From NCBI GenBank assembly GCA_000432995.1, contig HF972650.1:28951-38222 (forward strand): a DNA stretch of 9,272 nt, written 5' to 3'. Shown here piece by piece: positions 5,009 to 9,272 of the stretch. Within the stretch, counting starts at the first letter, position 1; each line of letters starts with the position of its first letter. Under the pieces are notes generated by a model, which saw only the letters and a list, made by a program, of their open reading frames with translations, had not been told where the DNA came from and ran no database searches. The DNA comes from Clostridium sp. CAG:1013 (lineage in GTDB: Bacteria > Bacillota > Clostridia > Oscillospirales > Acutalibacteraceae). A program made the position numbers and the translations under genes.

Positions 5009-6784
5009 ATGAAGATTCACGTCACTAAAAAACAGGTGAAGATCCTCATTGCCGTAGTAGTGGCTGTGGTGGCTTTGGCCATCGCATCGTTTTTCATCGT
5101 TCGAGCGGTGAGCCGCTCTTTTATCCAGTCGGAGATCCAGACCCGTGAGGACTGGGAGATCACCACCGGAGATGTGGCAGATCGAGAAGCCTCTCAGGAG
5201 GTAACCGTGTATTCCGCTCCTGTGGAATCCAGCATTCAGGTACACCAGATTGTCCCTGACGAGTATGAGGAGGAAGATTTTACATATTACGATGAAGAGG
5301 TTCAGGATCGGTTGGCTTATACGCTGATCCAGCTTATTGAGGAAAAAGATTATTCCATGGACGCTCCTCTGGCGGTTCTCAATCCCTTCGGTACCGGTTC
5401 CAATGGATTGTTCCTTTATTTCCTTACAGACACAGCAACACGGGTGGAATACACCGTTCACGTTGAGGACGAGTCCATCCCTGATTACACCGCCACCGCC
5501 AATAATCAGGCGGAAAACGGTTACAGCCGGCTTCAAGAGTTTCTTTTGGTGGGATTGGTGCCAGGCATGGAGAACACCGTCACTCTTAAGGCGGAGACCA
5601 GCAAAGGAAAGGTGGAAGAGACCACTTTCACCATTGAAATGCCTGAGACCACTTCTGGTTATGACGTGACCTTGGAGACAGTGGACGGAGACAGTGCCCA
5701 GGAGCTTTCCCAAGGCTTGTACTACGCTATGGGTTTTGGCGATTATTACGGCTACACCTTCTTCTTTGACAATAGTGGTGTGATGCGCTATGAGATGGTG
5801 TTGGAAGGCTATCATTCCGACCGTTTCCTTTGGGATGAGAAAGATTTTCTGATCACTTGCGTGGGCAGTGATAAGATCGCCAAGTTCAACCGGTTTGGTC
5901 AGGTGGTCCAGCTCTATGAGCTGGGAGATTTCGAGCTTCACCACGACATCAACTGGGGACCGGAAGGCACCATTTTGGCTCTGGCCACGGATACCAAAGG
6001 GGAAACCGTGGAGGACCAAGTGATCCAGATTGACCTGGACACCGGGGAAGTCACCCGCGTGGTGGACTTTACGGAGACCTTGGATAGCTATTTTGAGAAC
6101 ACCCGTCCTGTTACCATGACGGACCCCTTCTTCTGGTCTGAGGGAGAATGGGACTGGCTCCATCTCAACTCTATCCAGTATGTGGAGGAAGATAACGCCA
6201 TCATCGTCAGTTCCCGGGAAACCTCCACCATTATCAAAGCCACTTTGGAGGAGGAGCCGGAGATCCTTTGGCTCATTGGCAACCCGGAATTCTGGGAGGG
6301 TACAGAATACGAGGACCTGAGCCTGACTCAGGAAGGAGATTTCCTGTTCCAGTACGGTCAGCACGACGTGGAGCTGGTGAGGGACGATTCTCTGCCTGAT
6401 GGTCAGTATTACCTGCGGTTTTACAACAATAACTATTACGCCATGAGCAGCCGGGACGACTTTGCGGTAGAAGTCCCGGAGGAAGTGAGCACTTCTTCCA
6501 CCGTGGAGGACGGTGCCAATTCTTACGTGTATTATTACTTGGTGGATGAGAATGAGGGGACCTTCACTTTGACGGATTCCTTCTCGCTGCCTTATTCCAG
6601 TCTGGTGTCCAATGTTCAAGATATGGGTGACACTTACGTGGTGAATAACGGCGTCCACCAGTGTTTCGAGGAATACGATAAGGAAGGAAATATGATCCGT
6701 CAGTTCCAGTACACCTGCACCGCCAACGGTTACCGGGTGATGAAAGGGAATTTTGAGGGATACTGGTTTTTGAGCCAGAAATAA
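5009..6784 (+). CDS. Membrane-anchored aryl-sulfate sulfotransferase (ASST)
   Basis: Transfers sulfate from a phenolic sulfate ester to an acceptor, usually a phenol, without PAPS, through a sulfo-histidine intermediate. The 591-residue protein has a short cytoplasmic basic N terminus, one membrane segment (about residues 11-33) and an extracellular remainder; no cleavage site or lipobox is seen, so it is probably anchored. Residues about 105-210 match the beta-rich N-terminal ASST domain, and 230-591 form the beta-propeller. Counterparts of E. coli AssT H252, H356, R374 and H436 are visible: H311/H312 (ELHHDI), H385 (WLHLNSI), R403 (SSRETS) and H452 (YGQHD). The H385-R403 spacing of 18 equals that of E. 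coli. The ATG at 5009 has AAAGGA (4995-5000) 8 nt upstream; an in-frame TTG at 4985 has no suitable site. First gene of an operon with a glycosyltransferase and glf (39-nt gap, no terminator). ASST was first purified from a human-gut Eubacterium. The acceptor here is unknown. Confidence 0.87.
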   Translation: MKIHVTKKQVKILIAVVVAVVALAIASFFIVRAVSRSFIQSEIQTREDWEITTGDVADREASQEVTVYSAPVESSIQVHQIVPDEYEEEDFTYYDEEVQDRLAYTLIQLIEEKDYSMDAPLAVLNPFGTGSNGLFLYFLTDTATRVEYTVHVEDESIPDYTATANNQAENGYSRLQEFLLVGLVPGMENTVTLKAETSKGKVEETTFTIEMPETTSGYDVTLETVDGDSAQELSQGLYYAMGFGDYYGYTFFFDNSGVMRYEMVLEGYHSDRFLWDEKDFLITCVGSDKIAKFNRFGQVVQLYELGDFELHHDINWGPEGTILALATDTKGETVEDQVIQIDLDTGEVTRVVDFTETLDSYFENTRPVTMTDPFFWSEGEWDWLHLNSIQYVEEDNAIIVSSRETSTIIKATLEEEPEILWLIGNPEFWEGTEYEDLSLTQEGDFLFQYGQHDVELVRDDSLPDGQYYLRFYNNNYYAMSSRDDFAVEVPEEVSTSSTVEDGANSYVYYYLVDENEGTFTLTDSFSLPYSSLVSNVQDMGDTYVVNNGVHQCFEEYDKEGNMIRQFQYTCTANGYRVMKGNFEGYWFLSQK

Positions 6785-6823
6785 AGAGGAGTAAAATAGG
6801 GGTGTAAATTAGGAAAGGGGAAA

Positions 6824-7846
6824 ATGAACATGAAATTGCTTTCGGTCGCGGTGCCCTGCTACAATTCACAGGACTACATGCGCCATTGTGTGGAGACGCT
6901 GCTGCCCGGAGGAGACGAGGTGGAGATCCTCATTGTGGACGACGGCTCCAAGGACGGCACTGCCGCCATTGCGGACGAGCTGCAAGAGGCTCATCCCGGC
7001 ATTGTCCGGGCCATCCATCAGGAGAACGCTGGTCACGGCGGTGCGGTGATGAAGGGCCTGACCTATGCCACCGGTCTGTATTTCAAAGTGGTAGACAGCG
7101 ACGACTGGGTGGACTCCCAGGTGCTGAAAGAACTTCTGGACCTGCTGCGCCGGTTCCATCAGAATGGGGAACAGGTGGACATGGTAGTCAGTGACTTCGT
7201 CTATGACAAAGTGGGAGTACGGCATAAAAAAGTGATGCGGTATCCTCATGCGCTGCCCCAGGGGAAGATCCTCACCTGGGATCAGGTGGGAAAGTTCCCC
7301 AAGGGGAATTATCTGCTGATGCATTCGGTGATCTACCGCACCCAGATGCTGCGGGAAAGCGGTTTGGACTTGCCTCATCACACATTCTACGTGGACAATC
7401 TGTTCATCTACGTACCTATGGCCCACGTCAAGACGCTGTACTATGTGGATAAGGTGTTCTACCACTATTTCATTGGCCGGGAGGACCAGTCGGTGCAGGA
7501 ACAGGTGATGATTCGCCGCATTGACCAGCAGCTGCGGGTGAACTGGCTGATGTGCCAGCAGCTGGACCTGGACAAAGTGGAAAATGACCGCCTGCGCCAA
7601 TATCTTATCAGCTATCTGGAAATCGTCACCACTGTAACTTCCGTGCTGCTGTTCCGCTCCGGCACCAAGGAGCATTTGGAGTACCAGCGGGCTTTTTGGC
7701 GGAATTTAAAAAAGGATTTTCCCCGGCATTATGAGATCCTCAGCCATCGGATGTTTGGCCGGGTTCTCACCTCTCCAGGTCCGATGGGTCGTTGGTTCAC
7801 TTTGACCGTGTACCGGATCAGCCAGAAGATTTTCGGATTTAACTGA
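6824..7846 (+). CDS. Glycosyltransferase family 2 (GT-A fold)
   Basis: Transfers a sugar from a nucleotide-sugar donor to a growing glycan at the cytoplasmic face of the membrane. The N-terminal third of the 340-residue protein is a typical GT2/GT-A domain: SVAVPCYNSQDYM (7-19), ILIVDDGSKDGT (35-46, UDP-binding D39/D40), QENAGHGGAVMKG (66-78) and the metal-binding VDSDDWVD (90-97). The C-terminal half is helical with many aromatic residues and no clear transmembrane span, so peripheral membrane attachment is likely. Donor and acceptor are not readable, but the next gene makes UDP-galactofuranose, so a Galf transferase or a partner enzyme in the same glycan is a reasonable inference. The start is ambiguous: ATG 6824 lies 9 nt after AGGA (6811-6814), while the in-frame ATG 6830 lies 9 nt after AAAGGGG (6814-6820); the product differs by two residues. 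The glf gene starts 13 nt after its stop. Confidence 0.9.
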   Translation: MNMKLLSVAVPCYNSQDYMRHCVETLLPGGDEVEILIVDDGSKDGTAAIADELQEAHPGIVRAIHQENAGHGGAVMKGLTYATGLYFKVVDSDDWVDSQVLKELLDLLRRFHQNGEQVDMVVSDFVYDKVGVRHKKVMRYPHALPQGKILTWDQVGKFPKGNYLLMHSVIYRTQMLRESGLDLPHHTFYVDNLFIYVPMAHVKTLYYVDKVFYHYFIGREDQSVQEQVMIRRIDQQLRVNWLMCQQLDLDKVENDRLRQYLISYLEIVTTVTSVLLFRSGTKEHLEYQRAFWRNLKKDFPRHYEILSHRMFGRVLTSPGPMGRWFTLTVYRISQKIFGFN

Positions 7847-7859
7847 GGGAGGCCCATCC

Positions 7860-8966
7860 ATGAAATACGATTATCTCATTGTAGGAGCGGGCCTGTACGG
7901 CAGCGCCTTCGCCCAACAGATGACCCAGGCCGGAAAGCGGTGCCTGGTCATTGACCGGCGTCCTCATATTGGGGGCAACGTTCACTGCGAGAACGTGGAG
8001 GGCATTTTAGTCCACCGGTACGGCGCTCATATTTTCCACACCTCTGACGAGGAAGTGTGGAATTATGTGACCCAGTATGTCCGCTTCAATAACTACATCA
8101 ATTCCCCCGTGGCTATTTATCATGGGGAACTGTATAACATGCCCTTCAACATGAATACCTTTTCTAAGCTTTGGGGCGTGACCACACCCGCCCAGGCTCA
8201 GGAGGAGATCCGCCGCCAGACGGAGCGCCACGCCATTGAGGAGCCGAAAAATCTGGAGGAGCAGGCGTTGAAGCTGGTGGGGGACGATATCTACCAGAAG
8301 CTGATCAAGGGCTACACAGAAAAGCAGTGGGGTCGTGACTGCAAGGATCTGCCCGCCTTTATCATCCGGCGGCTTCCCCTGCGGTTCATCTACGACAACA
8401 ACTACTTTACCGATCGCTACCAGGGTATCCCCGAGGAGGGGTATGACGCGCTGGTGGAAAAGCTGCTGGAGGGCAGCGATGTACTGCTTTCCACAGACTA
8501 TAAGACCTTTGTGGAAGAACATCCCGGTATCGCGGAAAAGACCGTGTACACTGGAACCATCGACGGCTTCTTCGACTGCTGCTTTGGTCCCCTGGAGTAC
8601 CGTTCTCTCCGCTTTGAGGATGAAGTGCTGGATTGTCCCAACTACCAGGGTAATGCGGTGGTGAACTACACCGCCCGGGAGGTGCCCTATACCAGGATCA
8701 TCGAGCACAAGCATTTCAATTTCGGGACCCAGAAAAAAACGGTTATCACCCGGGAGTATCCCGCTCAGTGGCAGCCCGGTATGGAACCCTACTACCCGGT
8801 CAACGACGAAAAGAACCAGGCTCTTTACGAGCGCTACCGGGAGCTGGCCAAATCCCGGCCGGATGTGCGTTTCGGGGGCCGTCTGGGTGCCTACCGCTAT
8901 TACGACATGGACAAGGTCCTTCGGGCGGCTCTGGACGACGCTCGTCAGGAGCTGGAAAGCCTGTAA
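7860..8966 (+). CDS. glf: UDP-galactopyranose mutase
   Basis: Flavoenzyme that converts UDP-galactopyranose to UDP-galactofuranose with reduced FAD, in the cytoplasm, to feed Galf-containing surface glycans. The 368-residue length is normal. Visible signatures are the FAD-binding GAGLYGSAFA (9-18) and IDRRPHIGGN (31-40), HRYGAHIFHT (52-61), GYTEKQWG (151-158; W157 corresponds to the uridine-binding Trp160 of the Klebsiella enzyme), FIIRRLP (R171, probable counterpart of diphosphate-binding Arg174), VPYTRIIEHKHFN (275-287, with R279 the probable second arginine) and the C-terminal GRLGAYRYYDMD (340-351). Nothing looks degenerate, so it should be active. GAGGGAGG (7845-7852) lies 7 nt before the ATG and overlaps the stop region of the glycosyltransferase gene, which points to coupled translation. 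Last gene of the operon, followed by a strong terminator. Confidence 0.96.
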   Translation: MKYDYLIVGAGLYGSAFAQQMTQAGKRCLVIDRRPHIGGNVHCENVEGILVHRYGAHIFHTSDEEVWNYVTQYVRFNNYINSPVAIYHGELYNMPFNMNTFSKLWGVTTPAQAQEEIRRQTERHAIEEPKNLEEQALKLVGDDIYQKLIKGYTEKQWGRDCKDLPAFIIRRLPLRFIYDNNYFTDRYQGIPEEGYDALVEKLLEGSDVLLSTDYKTFVEEHPGIAEKTVYTGTIDGFFDCCFGPLEYRSLRFEDEVLDCPNYQGNAVVNYTAREVPYTRIIEHKHFNFGTQKKTVITREYPAQWQPGMEPYYPVNDEKNQALYERYRELAKSRPDVRFGGRLGAYRYYDMDKVLRAALDDARQELESL

Positions 8967-8972
8967 TGTTTG

Positions 8973-9010
8973 GGACTACCGCGTTTTCTGCGGTGGTCCT
9001 TTTTGTTTTT
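8973..9010 (+). terminator. Rho-independent terminator after glf
   Basis: A 10-bp stem, GGACTACCGC (8973-8982) with GCGGTGGTCC (8990-8999) containing one T-G wobble, closes a 7-nt loop and is followed by TTTTTGTTTTT. It starts 6 nt after the glf stop codon and ends the sulfotransferase-GT2-glf operon. Confidence 0.93.
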
Positions 9011-9026
9011 GGGGCGGTTTAATCAG

Positions 9027-9095
9027 AACAGGGGAAAGGTCATTTTATCAAAATCCTGCAAGTTTCCGTCAAGGATGTGGATTGCTTCCCCTGTT
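9027..9095. repeat. Perfect 10-bp inverted repeat flanking the GH31 promoter region
   Basis: AACAGGGGAA (9027-9036) and TTCCCCTGTT (9086-9095) are exact reverse complements separated by 49 nt. The right arm overlaps the end of the -35 box and the spacer of the predicted promoter for the downstream gene, while the left arm is far upstream of the transcription start. This fits paired binding sites for a regulator better than an RNA hairpin, because the transcript should not contain either arm. The function is inferred from position only. Confidence 0.45.
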
Positions 9096-9110
9096 TTTCA
9101 GTGCTAAAAT
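9082..9110 (+). promoter_or_regulatory. Sigma-A promoter of the GH31 gene, extended -10
   Basis: TTGCTT (9082-9087, 3 of 6) and TAAAAT (9105-9110, 5 of 6) are 17 nt apart, and TGC before the -10 makes it an extended type. The start would lie near 9117, about 29 nt before the ATG. Confidence 0.6.
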
Positions 9111-9145
9111 GAACCTAGAAACTCATCATAGGGGAGGTCTATGCC

Positions 9146-9272
9146 ATGGCAATTTTACAGCAAGTTGGAAACGCCCTGGTTTATCGTTATGACGCCGAGG
9201 AGCTCCGCATCGAGCCCTGGGGAGAAAACAGTCTGCGGGTGCGGGCCTGTAAGGTCCAGCCCATGCCGGAAC
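9146..9272 (+). CDS. Probable glycoside hydrolase family 31 (alpha-glucosidase/alpha-xylosidase type), partial at right edge
   Basis: Only the first 42 residues are present. They read MAILQQVGNALVYRYDAEEL, then RIEPWGENSLRVRA. The EPWGxNSLRVRA stretch is the familiar start of the N-terminal beta-sandwich domain of GH31 enzymes, whose catalytic (beta/alpha)8 barrel with the aspartate nucleophile would lie off the edge. Such enzymes release terminal alpha-linked glucose or xylose from oligosaccharides; the specificity cannot be judged here. No signal peptide is seen, so it is probably cytoplasmic. The ATG at 9146 is chosen because AGGGGAGG (9130-9137) lies 8 nt upstream. An overlapping ATG at 9141 is in another frame and too close to the site. 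It has its own promoter after the glf terminator and so is separately regulated. Assignment rests on a short fragment. Confidence 0.72.
   Translation, partial: MAILQQVGNALVYRYDAEELRIEPWGENSLRVRACKVQPMPE

Noticed and set aside
4901..6658. A 585-codon open frame on the minus strand opposite the sulfotransferase gene.
   Set aside because: It lies entirely antisense to a well-supported gene, has no RBS at its start, and its His/Val/Ile-rich translation matches no family. It is a by-product of the codon bias of the real gene.
6866..8714. Long antisense open frames opposite the GT2 gene (6866-7675) and glf (8007-8714), and similar ones at 569-1252, 2403-3095 and 4019-4693.
   Set aside because: Each mirrors a real gene in the opposite strand, has no RBS or promoter, and shows the same composition artefact as the other antisense frames.
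9040..9075. TGCAAGTTTCCGTCA considered as a CcpA cre site upstream of the GH31 gene.
   Set aside because: It lacks the central CG and the symmetric TGWAARCG/CGYTTWCA pattern. Too few positions match.

Overview
The window reads as a GC-rich (roughly 55%), spore-forming member of the Clostridia, most likely an Oscillospiraceae-type gut bacterium (Flavonifractor/Oscillibacter-like). The reasons are a recognisable spoVAE gene, strong Gram-positive Shine-Dalgarno sites (AAAGGAGG type) before nearly every gene, sigma-A promoters that are often of the extended -10 (TGnTATAAT) type, and gut-type genes (GH31 glycosidase, aryl-sulfate sulfotransferase). The genus is an inference. No rRNA, tRNA, CRISPR array, insertion sequence or phage structural gene was seen.

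Left arm (1-1735, minus strand). In transcription order there is a 68-residue helical protein of unknown function, an almost abutting small sigma-70 region-4-like DNA-binding protein, then a NagD-type HAD phosphatase with its own extended -10 promoter and a hairpin terminator. Beyond the terminator lies the 5' part of spoVAE, cut by the left edge. It is not preceded by spoVAD, and it has its own candidate sigma-G (forespore) promoter.

A 263-bp divergent intergenic region (1736-1998) carries a promoter for each direction and a perfect CGAACGTTCG palindrome in the leader of the minus-strand pair.

Right arm (1999-9272, plus strand). Four units follow: (a) a two-gene unit of an acidic-tailed coiled-coil protein and a CpXC zinc-ribbon protein, closed by a strong terminator; (b) a single TTG-started gene for a 477-residue protein that joins a degenerate alpha/beta-hydrolase domain to an intact metallo-beta-lactamase domain, with its own promoter and a probable terminator; (c) a promoter followed by a three-gene operon of a membrane-anchored aryl-sulfate sulfotransferase, a family 2 glycosyltransferase and UDP-galactopyranose mutase (glf), closed by a strong terminator; (d) the start of a probable GH31 glycosidase, cut by the right edge, whose promoter overlaps one arm of a perfect 10-bp inverted repeat.

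How the genes work together: Glf supplies UDP-galactofuranose and the glycosyltransferase probably uses it or a related donor for a surface glycan. The extracytoplasmic sulfotransferase in the same operon could act on that glycan or on phenolic sulfates in the environment. This three-gene combination, and the hydrolase/MBL fusion with an eroded nucleophile elbow, are the most interesting parts. The rest is ordinary chromosomal content.
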